Positions 42,795 through 51,295 of a stretch of DNA of 63,010 nucleotides are shown piece after piece (position 1 is the first letter of the stretch; each line of letters opens with the position of its first letter). Both the position numbers and the translations under genes were made by a program. Below the pieces are notes generated by a model. It was not told the origin of the DNA, did no database searches, and worked only from the letters and a program-made list of their open reading frames with translations. The stretch comes from Paenibacillus profundus (lineage in GTDB: Bacteria > Bacillota > Bacilli > Paenibacillales > Paenibacillaceae): contig NZ_JAJNBZ010000033.1 of NCBI RefSeq assembly GCF_021369635.1, forward strand, positions 1-63,010, in the 5' to 3' direction.

Positions 42795-43018
42795 CTATCC
42801 CGAAGGTGCTGACTCGGCTAGTTCCTTCAACGATAAGTCGAGCCACAATTCATACCAGTCCAGAAAATGCAGCCGATTCGTATTTCCGAAGTACTCGTCC
42901 GGGTATATGCCGCCATCGTTAGCGCGATCATCAACCCAGATTTCGCCATAAGATTCTCCATGCACTACCAGATGGATCGAAACGCCACAACCGAAGTTAC
43001 TGATTTCTAGTAATATTC
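42795..43018 (-). pseudogene. SMI1/KNR4 (SUKH)-type immunity protein, C-terminal fragment
   Basis: A frame without start reads NFGCGVSIHLVVHGESYGEI, WVDDRANDGGIYPDEYFGN and FLDWYELWLDLSLKELAES, then stops at 42795. This is the typical end of SUKH-domain proteins (HGxxxGxIWxD...GIxPxxxFxxFLxWYExWLD). SUKH proteins are common immunity proteins of contact-dependent and polymorphic toxins. The N-terminal half is absent; the preceding bases encode another broken end (KLVITFAEERLEYY). No toxin gene is visible in the window. The rest of the gap 42733-43088 holds nothing else I can support. Confidence 0.75.
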
Positions 43019-43088
43019 AAGCCTCTCTTCAGCAAACGTGATGACAAGCTTTCCTTCCGTTTGCCTTGACTGTTCCGCTGCATATCCA

Positions 43089-43649
43089 TCAGGCCAGTTC
43101 TTCTTGGGCTATTTCCGTCTCCAGCCCCCGTGTATTCACAACGGTAATGCTCAGCGCATCAAAACCGTTTCGTTTTGCTTCCTCAAAATCACAGCGTTCC
43201 CCGCTAATCAATTCAATCTGTCCCTGCTCGTCCACATCGGATGAAAATTCCTCATCCCAATCGACATTATAAAACACGGTTAAGCGAATCTCGAACGTAT
43301 CTTCACCATCAGCATCAACATACGGCAGCAGCGGCGTCCGGTTGTTCTGTTGTTCATCTGAATAGGTATCGCACAGCATGGCATCGTACCCGTGCTTACA
43401 GCCGTCGAACAAAACGTAGCGTTTGCCTGTGACAGCATCCTCTGCAACAATCAGCTGAGGTGCGAACTCGGTCATAGCAATCAGATCGTCCATCAATTCA
43501 CCGTAATAAAAAACATAAAATTTCGCATGGCCTTCCTTGGTCTGCAGCTTGCCCGTCCATTCCCCCTCCGTCCATGCTTCCGGTTTCTCCGGCACGGCTA
43601 TCCCTTCAAGGAAAGCAGGTCCTGGTCTAAGTTGATTTTGATTGGTCAT
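43089..43649 (-). CDS. Hypothetical acidic protein, third gene of a zinc-ribbon operon
   Basis: 186 aa, cytosolic, acidic. It contains GPAFLEGIAVPEKPEAWTEG, KFYVFYYGELMDDLIAM, RYVLFDGCKHGYDAMLCD and FEIRLTVFYNVDWDEEF. I do not recognise a domain. The start at 43649 has GGAAGG 6 nt upstream. It follows two co-directional genes (43664-44465) closely, so they form an operon. The adjacent SUKH fragment hints at an immunity-gene neighbourhood, and the size and acidity would fit an immunity protein, but this is weak inference. Confidence 0.7.
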   Translation of the reverse strand: MTNQNQLRPGPAFLEGIAVPEKPEAWTEGEWTGKLQTKEGHAKFYVFYYGELMDDLIAMTEFAPQLIVAEDAVTGKRYVLFDGCKHGYDAMLCDTYSDEQQNNRTPLLPYVDADGEDTFEIRLTVFYNVDWDEEFSSDVDEQGQIELISGERCDFEEAKRNGFDALSITVVNTRGLETEIAQEELA

Positions 43650-43663
43650 ATGAGTCCTTCCTT

Positions 43664-43864
43664 TCATCTCTCCATGGAAATTGTAACGATTTTTTCGTTC
43701 TGGTCCACATCCAGCTTCACGCTGATGCCTAACTTGTCCTTAAATAATCTCGTAATGTTTATGTAGCGGTCACTTACATCACCGCCGCCGCTTCCAAAAG
43801 CGAGCGCGTACTTGGTTAACACGACCTCATCTTGAAATAAGCCGAAGGTCCGGCAGTCATTCAT
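43664..43864 (-). CDS. Hypothetical 66-aa protein, second gene of the operon
   Basis: Starts inside the end of the zinc-ribbon gene (8-bp overlap) and ends 14 bp before the next gene. The sequence (FGLFQDEVVLTKYALAFGSG, YINITRLFKDKLGISVKLDV) reads like a small alpha/beta protein. A homologue class is not recognised. Coupled translation suggests it works with the zinc-ribbon protein. Confidence 0.65.
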   Translation of the reverse strand: MNDCRTFGLFQDEVVLTKYALAFGSGGGDVSDRYINITRLFKDKLGISVKLDVDQNEKIVTISMER

Positions 43865-44465
43865 CCTTAAGCTGCAGCCTGCACAGCGTCTTGACCATCG
43901 CTTCTCTGTTTTTGGCTTCCTTCATATATCTAGGCAGCGTATGCGAAGCCGTTCGCTTCATGCCGTTTCCCGGCTTCTCGCGCAGATCCGCCGATATGTA
44001 GGCGATAAGATAATTCAGATGAGCCCGGTTCACGGCCCACACCGGTTTTCCCCGGAAGTAATCGAGATAGTAAAGCTCCAAGTTAAATACGGGGTCGCGT
44101 TCGTGCCGGATATCGCTGTAACAACCCGCATATTTCAAGGTTCTGCGCAACGGAACCTGATTCATGGCAGAGCAATGGGGACAACGGATATGGATGACCT
44201 TTTGCGTAAGCTGCTTCTTGTCCGTCATGTCCTCGTTAAACCATCTCTCGCAGGCTTCGCACACTCCGCTGGCCGAATATCGGTAGGATTCAGGCTCCTT
44301 CTCGTGGTAAAAGCATGTGGTGCACTTCACCTCGTTCGCATGCTCTCCCTTAAAGATATAGGCCAGTCCGCCGCACCTTGCGCATTTCACTGCGACCTGC
44401 TCTCTGCGATAAAGAACGGAGCTGAATGCGTATTTGTATCCCGGTTCATCTTCGAAACGTCCCAT
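43857..44465 (-). CDS. Zinc-ribbon protein, first gene of the operon
   Basis: 202 aa with four CxxC pairs: VKCARCGG, VKCTTCFY, GVCEACER and IRCPHCSA, enough for two zinc ribbons in the first 115 residues. The rest is helical (YYLDYFRGKPVWAVNRAHLN, LIAYISADLREKPGN), ending in a basic patch. Similar proteins are annotated only as TFIIB-type zinc-ribbon proteins. GGAGGAGACAC precedes the ATG. It heads a three-gene operon with two unknown proteins and a SUKH remnant behind. The role is unknown; nucleic-acid or protein binding is plausible. Confidence 0.75.
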   Translation of the reverse strand: MGRFEDEPGYKYAFSSVLYRREQVAVKCARCGGLAYIFKGEHANEVKCTTCFYHEKEPESYRYSASGVCEACERWFNEDMTDKKQLTQKVIHIRCPHCSAMNQVPLRRTLKYAGCYSDIRHERDPVFNLELYYLDYFRGKPVWAVNRAHLNYLIAYISADLREKPGNGMKRTASHTLPRYMKEAKNREAMVKTLCRLQLKDE

Positions 44466-44750
44466 GCTGTGTCTCCTCCTCCGGAACGGTAACCTTATGT
44501 ATCACTAACAAAAGTATATTTAAGCCCCGGTAATAAAACAATAGAAGCGCCGACATATAATATAATAGGCCTTTCCCCCAATTCAGGCGCCCTTTTTCGC
44601 CGCATTATTCATAAATGGAGCCCCTATCGCAAAACAATCGGGTTACATCTATGATTCATTGCCACGAGTGCTCATTCATTTTGTATGATTGTTTGCTCCT
44701 TTTGCACATCAAATGGAATATTTTTATGTATAAAGAGAAAATAATAACCG
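44466..44750. other. Intergenic region with no gene
   Basis: Between the divergent zinc-ribbon operon and the VOC gene. GCGCC (44550) and GGCGCCCTTTTT (44588) could form a weak hairpin with a T run on the plus strand. Nothing else is seen. Confidence 0.35.
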
Positions 44751-44779
44751 TTGACAATCCGTTTCCGCTCACAGATAAT
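44751..44779 (+). promoter_or_regulatory. Sigma-A promoter of the VOC gene
   Basis: TTGACA at 44751-44756 and GATAAT at 44774-44779 with a 17-bp spacer, 66 bp upstream of the start at 44845. Confidence 0.7.
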
Positions 44780-44844
44780 TCGAACAAGAACATATGTTTC
44801 GTCGTTAACCCCGTCTGCATTCTAATAAAAGGAGCTGGTGTGAA

Positions 44845-45255
44845 ATGGGTACTATAGATCAAAAAATCACTACGTTTTTGATGTTCGATGGACAGGCTGA
44901 GGAGGCAATGAATTTTTACGTTTCTTTATTCGACCAATCGGAGATCATCAGCATTCAGCGTTATGGAGCGAACGAACCCGGTGCCGAGGGGAGCGTGCTG
45001 CATGCCGCATTTTCATTGCATGGACAAGTGTTCATGTGCATCGATAGCAGCGTCAAGCATGACTTCACATTTACTCCGGCAATCTCATTGTATGTAACAT
45101 GCGATACGGAAGAAGAGATTGACAGGGTATTTGGGAAGCTGTCTCAAGATGGCTCTGTATTGATGCCTTTGGGCGCTTATCCATTTAGTGAGAAGTTTGG
45201 CTGGGTTGCAGATAAATTCGGGGTGACATGGCAATTGAGCCTAGCGAAGGGCTGA
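44845..45255 (+). CDS. VOC-family protein (PhnB-like)
   Basis: 136 aa, PhnB/3-demethylubiquinone methyltransferase-like subgroup of the vicinal-oxygen-chelate fold. Visible: ITTFLMFDGQAEEAMNFYVSLF (typical N-terminal motif), a central sheet (FSLHGQVFMCIDSSVKHDF) and the C-terminal FGWVADKFGVTWQL. Members of this subgroup have no firm enzymatic role. The start has AGGAGCTGG upstream. A sigma-A promoter and a terminator flank it, so it is a single-gene unit. Confidence 0.9.
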   Translation: MGTIDQKITTFLMFDGQAEEAMNFYVSLFDQSEIISIQRYGANEPGAEGSVLHAAFSLHGQVFMCIDSSVKHDFTFTPAISLYVTCDTEEEIDRVFGKLSQDGSVLMPLGAYPFSEKFGWVADKFGVTWQLSLAKG

Positions 45256-45288
45256 CGGTCAGCACGTAATCATGATCAAAAATCCGCA

Positions 45289-45319
45289 GCCAACGGTTGG
45301 CGTTTCCGTTGGCTTTTTT
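45289..45319 (+). terminator. Terminator of the VOC gene
   Basis: GCCAACGG pairs with CCGTTGGC, followed by six T residues. Confidence 0.88.
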
Positions 45320-45887
45320 GCTGAAGCAGGAACATTTCTTTATGAACCCTAATTCCCGGAATTTTGAGCTTTGACAAATTGGTTGCCATCTGGAGCTTGC
45401 TCTAACCTCGCCCCTACGGGCTGTATCTTTTTGAATGAGTGGGAGTGGCTCCAACTGCAATTATACATTTGATACTTCCCCTTTTGCGTCTTTCGTCACG
45501 CTGAACTGCAAAAGTCAGCTTGTTTAGAAACCCATTAATGTAAGAATAAACAGGTATGGTGGGGGTATCCGCTTCCGTCGCTGTTGAATCCAAGTCATTA
45601 GGGATGAGACGGTGCGGGGATGACTCGGATTCAAAGGCGATCGCCAGGTCTCTCCAGCGGACACCCTCCACCCTTTTTTGTTTCATGCGGGGTTTCTCAA
45701 CAACCTGAAAAGTGCAACTGCACATTTGCAGTTCGCAGGCCCCTTACCTGGAAATCATCCAGCAGCAAGTCTTATCAAATGTAGAAATAAAATAAAGTAT
45801 TTTCTTAGTGCTTAGATTAATATAGGGCTCCTTTTTAAGCATTGCATGCTACCCGCGTACGTTCTTTAATTAGTAAATATAATGAGG

Positions 45888-45926
45888 AGGACGTAGCCCA
45901 AGCGAAGGTGTGGGAGCGTCCTTTTT
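45888..45926 (+). terminator. Orphan terminator-like hairpin
   Basis: AGGACG..CCCA pairs with TGGG..CGTCCT, then TTTTT. No gene precedes it on the plus strand, so it could terminate a small RNA or be a leftover. Confidence 0.55.
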
Positions 45927-46053
45927 ATTGAACTAAAGGGCAGGATTGTTGAAGATCAATCGCGCTGAACCGTATCATAAATGAGGCGAAATTTTTCGAA
46001 TTACCCGCTTGCGGGGCAAGGAAAGTGGCTTCCGCGAGGACGGGATTGGGGTG

Positions 46054-46090
46054 AGGCCACCTGAGGGTAAGATTGTGGCTCAGGTGGCCT
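46054..46090. repeat. Perfect 12-bp stem hairpin in the gene-poor stretch
   Basis: AGGCCACCTGAG (46054-46065) and CTCAGGTGGCCT (46079-46090), 13-nt loop. No T run. Function unknown. Confidence 0.5.
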
Positions 46091-46502
46091 GTTGCTGCTG
46101 TTTATGAATGAATAGATAATGGCTGGTGTGGTGAGGTTGTGTGCTGCAGGCGTAAAAGTACAGAGAGTTAAGCAGCTTGAGAAACTACTCGTCGGGTTTG
46201 AAGGACTTGGCCTTATAGGATGTGAGCTGATTCTGCTTCGCTGCCTGTGTCTTTTTGCGAACCAAGGGCGAAGACTATAGCGTAGATATGGTATTTCATA
46301 AAGTATCTTGTCAAATTCTCCTTCTATTGCATTAAAGTCATTTTCCATGTTCTTTTGGTATATACTATTCCTTCTATCTTTAACTTCATTAGAAAAGTGC
46401 TTTTCAATATGCCATCTGTTCGGATATGCGACGGACGGCGCTTCGTTGTGATTTTATTGCGCGATATCAGGTTGTGTCTTACGCATCACGACAAGTCTTT
46501 TT

Positions 46503-47675
46503 TTAAGAAACCATTTGAGCCGGTTCTTTCGACTTGCGCTGCAGCAGTTGCACGCCTCCCACAATAGCAGCTGTCATCAGTATGACCGTCGCCAAGATGA
46601 ACAAGAGCGAATTGATTGAATTTGATATGGCCGGACCGCCGTTCACCAGATTCATAATCCCATTGACCGCATAGGTGGCAGGAGAGTAATCACTAATCGT
46701 CCGGTAGAAGGTTGGCAGCAGCTCGCGCGGTAGCATGGCTCCAGATGTGATTAATTGAATCGACAGCAGAGCAATATTGACCCATGCGCCTGCATCGCTA
46801 AAGATATAAAATGACAGCTGAGCGACAAATAAGAACGTGATGACATAGGCAAGCTGGAACAGCCACATGACGGCGAAGCCTTGCTCGGAATGAACGCCCA
46901 TCAGCGTAACCATTCCCGTGCCCACAGTTGTTATCACAAGTGAGGCTGTAATATTGAGCAATGAGCGAGCCGTAAGCAATGTCCAGCGGCCGCATGTCTG
47001 CTTTATGGTTTTGGCGGCCTTATTCATTTCCATGGCGAACAGCATGCAGCCGACAAAAGAAGCAAGCAGCAGCATCATAGGTACCATCGTCCATGAAAAA
47101 TTAGAGATGGGATGAATGTTGTCCATATCGGCCACGACACGCGCAGCCATCGACTCTGATAGGCTGTTAGCTTGCAGCTGTGGAATTTGTACCTTCTCTA
47201 GTACATTGATCATGCCAGTACGAACCGCTTGTTCATTGAGCGAGGTAGTAAGTTGACTAGCGACCGATTGCATCACACTTTTCATCATGCTTGGGTTGGA
47301 TTCGTTCACGGAGTAGGTAACGACTGCCTTTTGAGTCGGATCCATCAGCTGTTTAGAGAAGTTCTCTGGAATATGAACAACCATTTGCAGCTTGCGCTCG
47401 TCAAGTTGTGTCATTGCCTGTTCCAGACTAGCTTCCTCCTTGATTTGAAAAGGCAGCTTCTCCATCATTCCTTGCACGGCTTGCTTGCCGATCGCTTGAT
47501 CCTCATTCACAACCGCAATGACAAACCGATTCACATTGTCAGTTAGATGATCATATCCCGTCAGCCAGATCAGGCTGAACAGCACTTGAAAAATAAGCGC
47601 AGTTATCATGCCGATCATGACTGTCGGCGACTTCAACAGGTGAAGATAGGCTGATTTTACAGACATTTTGTTCAT
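46503..47675 (-). CDS. YhgE/Pip-like ABC-2 type membrane protein
   Basis: 390 aa. Topology: one N-terminal helix (PTVMIGMITALIFQVLFSLIW), a large extracellular domain (FVIAVVNEDQAIGKQ to about residue 200) and five C-terminal helices (VPMMLLLASFVGCMLFAMEM onward, ending LLFILATVILMTAAIVGGV). This layout is that of YhgE/Pip and ABC-2 permease-type exporters. The ATG at 47675 lies better behind GAGGTG than the ATG at 47687. It is downstream of a TetR gene in the same direction, and the same AT-rich palindrome precedes both, so TetR likely represses it. The substrate is unknown; drug or ESX-type export is possible. Confidence 0.85.
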   Translation of the reverse strand: MNKMSVKSAYLHLLKSPTVMIGMITALIFQVLFSLIWLTGYDHLTDNVNRFVIAVVNEDQAIGKQAVQGMMEKLPFQIKEEASLEQAMTQLDERKLQMVVHIPENFSKQLMDPTQKAVVTYSVNESNPSMMKSVMQSVASQLTTSLNEQAVRTGMINVLEKVQIPQLQANSLSESMAARVVADMDNIHPISNFSWTMVPMMLLLASFVGCMLFAMEMNKAAKTIKQTCGRWTLLTARSLLNITASLVITTVGTGMVTLMGVHSEQGFAVMWLFQLAYVITFLFVAQLSFYIFSDAGAWVNIALLSIQLITSGAMLPRELLPTFYRTISDYSPATYAVNGIMNLVNGGPAISNSINSLLFILATVILMTAAIVGGVQLLQRKSKEPAQMVS

Positions 47676-47698
47676 CAATACATACACCTCATACCTAT

Positions 47699-47723
47699 AA
47701 TTTATTTATTAATCAATAAATTT
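47699..47723. promoter_or_regulatory. TetR operator before the YhgE-like gene
   Basis: AATTTATTTATTAATCAATAAATTT, near-palindromic. The core TTTATTAATnAATAAATT recurs at 48328-48355 before the TetR gene. Confidence 0.7.
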
Positions 47724-47780
47724 GATTCCGAAAAAAGTGCGACCTCGTAGAGGCGCAGCGTAGCAGGGCTTCCATACATT

Positions 47781-48302
47781 TTATTTTTTGGGCCACGGTG
47801 ATAAATTAGGCGCTTCAAGCACTTCTGACATCGTAATAATCAGACCGGAGCCGATGAACATGCTGGCAGCGAACTGGGCATTCGGAATTCCGGCTTGTTC
47901 GAAGCGTCGAATGATGGTCTGATGAATCGAAGTGAAATGATCGCGCACCGTATCGCGCACCGCTGACTCCGAAGTCGTAAATGCCTGCATCGTCACTAGC
48001 ATCTCATCGCGATGCGTCTCGATGAGCTTGCCGAAGGCGCGTCCCATCGTCTCCACTAACTGTTCAGGGGGTGCATCCACGCTGGAGAAGGCTTCTTCAA
48101 TTTTCCCCTTGGCGCGTTCGAGAACAGCAATGAACAATTCTTCCTTGGATTTGAAAAAGTGAAACACATAGGGCTGCGTTACGCCAGCCGCTTTGGCTAC
48201 ATTGGCGGTTGTGGTTTTGTAAAAACCATGCTCGGCAAAGGATGAGACAGCGGCATCGATAATTTGATCCTTGCGAGATGGAGAAGCTTTTTTTGATGAC
48301 AT
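47781..48302 (-). CDS. TetR-family repressor
   Basis: 173 aa. N-terminal HTH: RKDQIIDAAVSSFAEHGFYKTTTANVAKAAGVTQPYVFHFFKSKEELF (quoted in parts: GFYKTTTANVAKAAGVTQ, PYVFHFFKSKEELF), followed by a helical ligand domain that ends at GLIITMSEVLEAPNLSPWPK, a little short for the family (usually 185-200). It sits before the YhgE-like exporter on the same strand, and both have the same palindrome upstream, so it probably represses itself and the exporter. Confidence 0.9.
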   Translation of the reverse strand: MSSKKASPSRKDQIIDAAVSSFAEHGFYKTTTANVAKAAGVTQPYVFHFFKSKEELFIAVLERAKGKIEEAFSSVDAPPEQLVETMGRAFGKLIETHRDEMLVTMQAFTTSESAVRDTVRDHFTSIHQTIIRRFEQAGIPNAQFAASMFIGSGLIITMSEVLEAPNLSPWPKK

Positions 48303-48327
48303 GTCGGTTCAACACCTTACTTGGATG

Positions 48328-48355
48328 AATTATTTATTTATTAATTAATAAATTA
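48328..48355. promoter_or_regulatory. TetR operator before the TetR gene
   Basis: AATTATTTATTTATTAATTAATAAATTA contains the same core as the site at 47699-47723. It lies 26 bp upstream of the TetR start. Confidence 0.7.
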
Positions 48356-48360
48356 TTACT

Positions 48361-49062
48361 TCTCGTGCGAATTGTCAAGCGAATATAACAAAAAGGGCAG
48401 ATCCATGTAGTTTCATCCCCCTCATGGATCGCCCTCACACATTGCATAAGACGACATAGCTCTATTGCGATACAACGGTATTCCAGCTCATTTATCCGCC
48501 AATTGCTCACATTGGTGGTCTTTACGGTATCGGCAGAAAGTTGTTTAGAAGAAGATAGGTAATATCTTTTGATTAAGGACTGGGTACCCACAGGGGTGCT
48601 CTTATTTTTCGCCGTAGCCCCGTTAAGCTGAACCGTACCATAAGTAACTGCGAAAAACTGGCGTGTAAGAGGGCCTGAGGCCTGTAAGTTCGATAATTTA
48701 TAAGATATTCTAGCCCTTAAAGTGACTTAGGGGCTTTTTTATATATGCAAGAAACGACAATGTTTTCCATCCCATGGTATGATTTCACTAGTATCAATTT
48801 TGTTCCATCAAGATTTGATAAAAGACATTATGTATAGGACGTAAGTCGAAATAGGTACAGAAGACGAACGTTCGGGGACGAGGAAACACGATATGTTTCA
48901 ATAAACTTAGGCGGGATACTAGTAGGCGTGGAGGATGCTTTCATAGCTATTGAACGCGAAACCTAAGCGCAATTTGACCGTAAATCTCCATCATGTGTTA
49001 ATTGCGTAACCCACAGAGCTTGCTATTATGCTTATTATAAGGAACAAAAATATTCTAGGAGT
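48361..49062. other. Gene-poor region with two hairpins
   Basis: A hairpin GGGCAGATCCATG / CATGGATCGCCC is at 48395-48434. A terminator AGCCCTTAA / TTAGGGGCT followed by TTTTTT is at 48712-48740 (plus strand). A minus-strand frame of 85 aa (48334-48591, with SNWRINELEYRCIAIEL and TTWICPFC) overlaps the first hairpin; I cannot tell whether it is a real small gene. No other gene is supported. Confidence 0.4.
48712..48740 (+). terminator. Orphan intrinsic terminator
   Basis: AGCCCTTAA pairs with TTAGGGGCT (one bulge), then six T residues. The upstream 120 bases hold no frame, so it may end a small RNA or a lost gene. Confidence 0.55.
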
Positions 49063-49837
49063 GTGACATGGGTTATGGAACCATACAAGCTTCTATCTGA
49101 GCTCGTATCACGAATAGAAGAAAATGTTTCTGGTACTAGGGAGACAGAATATCTGGCCGATCTCCCGATCTCCATTGTTCATTTACGTCGACTCTTCAAG
49201 TTCGCTTTCGGCGTGCCGCTACAAAGCTATATCCGCTCTCGAAAGCTGGCCGCCAGCTTGGAGAATTTGATGCTAACCGAGAAACGGGTCCTCGACATTG
49301 CAATCGAATGCGGTTATGAACATGAGCAAACCTACATGGCCGCATATGGTCATGATTCCATCCTTTCATTTAATCGGGCGAATGCATCAAATTGAGATCG
49401 CTGAAGCGCTGACAAAAGCACCCGAAGTTGCTAAGCAGTTTTGGTGGAACAATCGGCATGAAGTGCCTAATCCAGTAGAACCCAATATCTATTACGGTCT
49501 AACGAGGGCACCTGATCCATCGCTTAGTTGGACGTACTATCTACCGTCTATGCGTGTAATGGATCTAAACGATATTCCTGACGGCTTTACAGGCGACACC
49601 TTCCCTACTTCCTTGTGCGCCGGTTTTCGATATATTGGGAACCATCATTACGAGGAGATTGACGAACTGCGCGCAGAGGTGCTATATACTGCCATCGATA
49701 GGCTTGCACAGGAACACAAAGGGAGATATGAGCTTCTGGACAGCGAATTATTTTTCGAAAAAATCGATACGGATGCATACAATGGAATGTATTGTCAAAT
49801 GGAGTGGTTTGCGCCAATCAGAGTGAATTACACTTAA
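49063..49837 (+). pseudogene. AraC regulator with GyrI-like effector domain, frameshifted
   Basis: First frame (GTG 49063 or ATG 49075) encodes EPYKLLSELVSRIEENVSGT, then LRRLFKFAFGVPLQSYIRSR and ILDIAIECGYEHEQTYMAAY-type AraC HTH sequence, and stops at 49395. The second frame, open to 49837, encodes PEVAKQFWWNNRHEVPNP, YYGLTRAPDPSLSWTYYLPS and FEKIDTDAYNGMYCQMEWFAPI, an AraC_E_bind/GyrI-like ligand domain. Normal proteins of this type have both in one chain of about 280 aa. The join near 49360-49390 is shifted and lacks part of the linker. Either product alone could still fold. AGGAG precedes the start. Confidence 0.75.
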
Positions 49838-49991
49838 AATGATCAAAAAAGTTCATTGAACGTGACGCTATTGAGGTATGTTCTTATTGTAGAGTAACAA
49901 AAAATAAAGGTTTGTACGAAAAGGGGTAAATATGAATTATAACGAAGTTGTTTCAATCGGCGATACCTATTAACTTAAAGCAGTATCGGAG

Positions 49992-51005
49992 TTGTTCGAA
50001 TTAGAAGGCTATGAAATCCAGCTGATTCCGGCACATGAGGGAGGGCGGAATGTCGTTTATACCTGTGAGAAAGAGGGCGAAGACGCCAAAATACTCAGAA
50101 TCGCTTTCTTACCTGACAGGAGCCGGGAAGATTTTCTGGGAGAAGTTGAGTATATCAGGTATTTATTCGAGCATGGAGGAAGTGTCTCGGATGTATTCAG
50201 CTCCAGGAAGGGGAATCTGCTGGAGGAGATCACCCACAATAACCACACCTTTTTTGTCTGCCTGTTTGAAAAGGCTAAGGGAAAAATGCTTGTAGAAAAT
50301 AATTATCGGTACCGGGAAGGAGCTCCAATTACCGAATATTATTATAATTGCGGTAAAGTCCTGGGGAAACTGCACCAAATATCGAAAGGGTATATGCCTG
50401 TCCATCGCCGGCATCATTTTTTTGACAAATTCAATACCGAATATATCGATAAACTGTTACCCGACTCCTTATCTCTGCTTAAGGAGAAGCTGGTAGAGCT
50501 CCTGAATACCTTAGAAGGATTGGACAGGAACCAGGAGACTTTCGGTATGATCCATTTTGATTACAACGATGGGAATTATTCGATAGATTTTGATACCGGG
50601 CAAATAACGGTATATGATTTCGATAATTCATGTTTCGGTTGGTATATGTATGACCTGGCAGATCTCTGGAGAGGCGCAGTGGGCTGGATACAATTTGAAC
50701 CAGATGCCGGCAAACGTAAAAAGTTTATGGATGATTATTTTAAAATAGTCCTCGAGGGATACAGATCCGAGACCAAGATCGAAGATTCGATGTTGGATAA
50801 GTTGTCTCTATTTATCAAAGTAACCCTCATGGAAAATATTGTAGAGCGATTCAAGGATATGCGTGATAATGGTGAAGAGCCTGAGTGTGATGAGGAGCTG
50901 TCGTATCTCATCAAGTGCATGGAAGACGATATCCCGTATATGGGATTTTTCCATGAGATTTACTCTTGTGAAGAACCCTTTGAGTATGAGGAACGAAATA
51001 TTTAG
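49992..51005 (+). CDS. APH-like phosphotransferase, with an in-frame stop in its original N-terminus
   Basis: 337 aa if read from TTG 49992. Kinase-like fold of the aminoglycoside phosphotransferase/CotS-type superfamily: VVYTCEKEGEDAKILRI (Lys strand), GKVLGKLHQIS, catalytic loop GMIHFDYNDGNYS (HxDxxxxN), and VYDFDNSCFGWYMYDLADLW (DFD and following motif). The better start is ATG 49932 behind AAGGGG. It reads MNYNEVVSIGDTY, then TAA at 49971, then continues in the same frame as LKAVSELFELEGYE. So a nonsense mutation, or a base error, cut off the first 13 codons. Expression may now be low or absent. Substrate unknown. Confidence 0.8.
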   Translation: MFELEGYEIQLIPAHEGGRNVVYTCEKEGEDAKILRIAFLPDRSREDFLGEVEYIRYLFEHGGSVSDVFSSRKGNLLEEITHNNHTFFVCLFEKAKGKMLVENNYRYREGAPITEYYYNCGKVLGKLHQISKGYMPVHRRHHFFDKFNTEYIDKLLPDSLSLLKEKLVELLNTLEGLDRNQETFGMIHFDYNDGNYSIDFDTGQITVYDFDNSCFGWYMYDLADLWRGAVGWIQFEPDAGKRKKFMDDYFKIVLEGYRSETKIEDSMLDKLSLFIKVTLMENIVERFKDMRDNGEEPECDEELSYLIKCMEDDIPYMGFFHEIYSCEEPFEYEERNI

Positions 51006-51115
51006 TCTTTACTATACTTTTTACTAAATAAGCATACCCAAAGGAGAAGAATTAGTAACCAGTAATAATGACGTAATTCATTCTATAGCTTATATTAATA
51101 TGAGTAATCCGCAAA

Positions 51116-51229
51116 ATGGGAGTAATCCTTGATGGCGATAAAGTAAGATTAAAGATCCCGGCTAATTTAGAGGATTACGAACGCCAGGCAGATGAGTTAG
51201 CTGATGATGATGTCTTCTGCCTTAAATAA
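51116..51229 (+). CDS. Small frame of 37 aa
   Basis: ATG 51116 encodes MGVILDGDKVRLKIPANLED, then YERQADELADDDVFCLK. Composition looks like real protein but no ribosome site precedes it, so it may be the tail of an eroded gene. A strong terminator follows 9 bp later, which fits a former gene end. Confidence 0.35.
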   Translation: MGVILDGDKVRLKIPANLEDYERQADELADDDVFCLK

Positions 51230-51237
51230 AACATAAA

Positions 51238-51295
51238 TAGCCCATTACACTGTAAATTGGAAATAAAGAAGCCTCCAATTTACAGTGATGGGCTA
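51238..51295. terminator. Strong hairpin terminator
   Basis: TAGCCCATTACACTGTAAAT pairs with ATTTACAGTGATGGGCTA (one bulge), loop about 15 nt. Located after the APH-like gene and the small frame. No long T run. Confidence 0.7.

Larger units (their letters stand above)
45330..46502. other. Gene-poor stretch of about 1.2 kb
   Basis: No frame here is convincing: the minus-strand frames 45414-45725 and 46001-46348 lack ribosome sites and have non-protein-like composition. Features seen are a terminator-like hairpin at 45888-45926, a 12-bp perfect hairpin at 46054-46090, and GTGCAACTGCACATTTGCAGTTC near 45710 that partly repeats CCAACTGCAATTATACATTTG near 45449, suggesting ends of an eroded element of about 280 bp. 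The stretch may be the graveyard of one or more insertion elements. Confidence 0.4.

Noticed and set aside
45414..45725. Minus-strand frame of 103 aa as a gene
   Set aside because: No ribosome site, unusual composition and no recognisable motif; lies in a stretch with eroded repeats.
46054..46090. Hairpin as part of a tRNA or riboswitch
   Set aside because: A single stem-loop without the other arms or conserved cores of any RNA class I know.
46001..46348. Minus-strand frame of 115 aa as a gene
   Set aside because: Ser/Pro-rich low-complexity reading through a perfect hairpin; no start signal.
48334..48591. Minus-strand frame of 85 aa as a gene
   Set aside because: Overlaps a hairpin and the TetR operator region; no family recognised. 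Left as a remark only.
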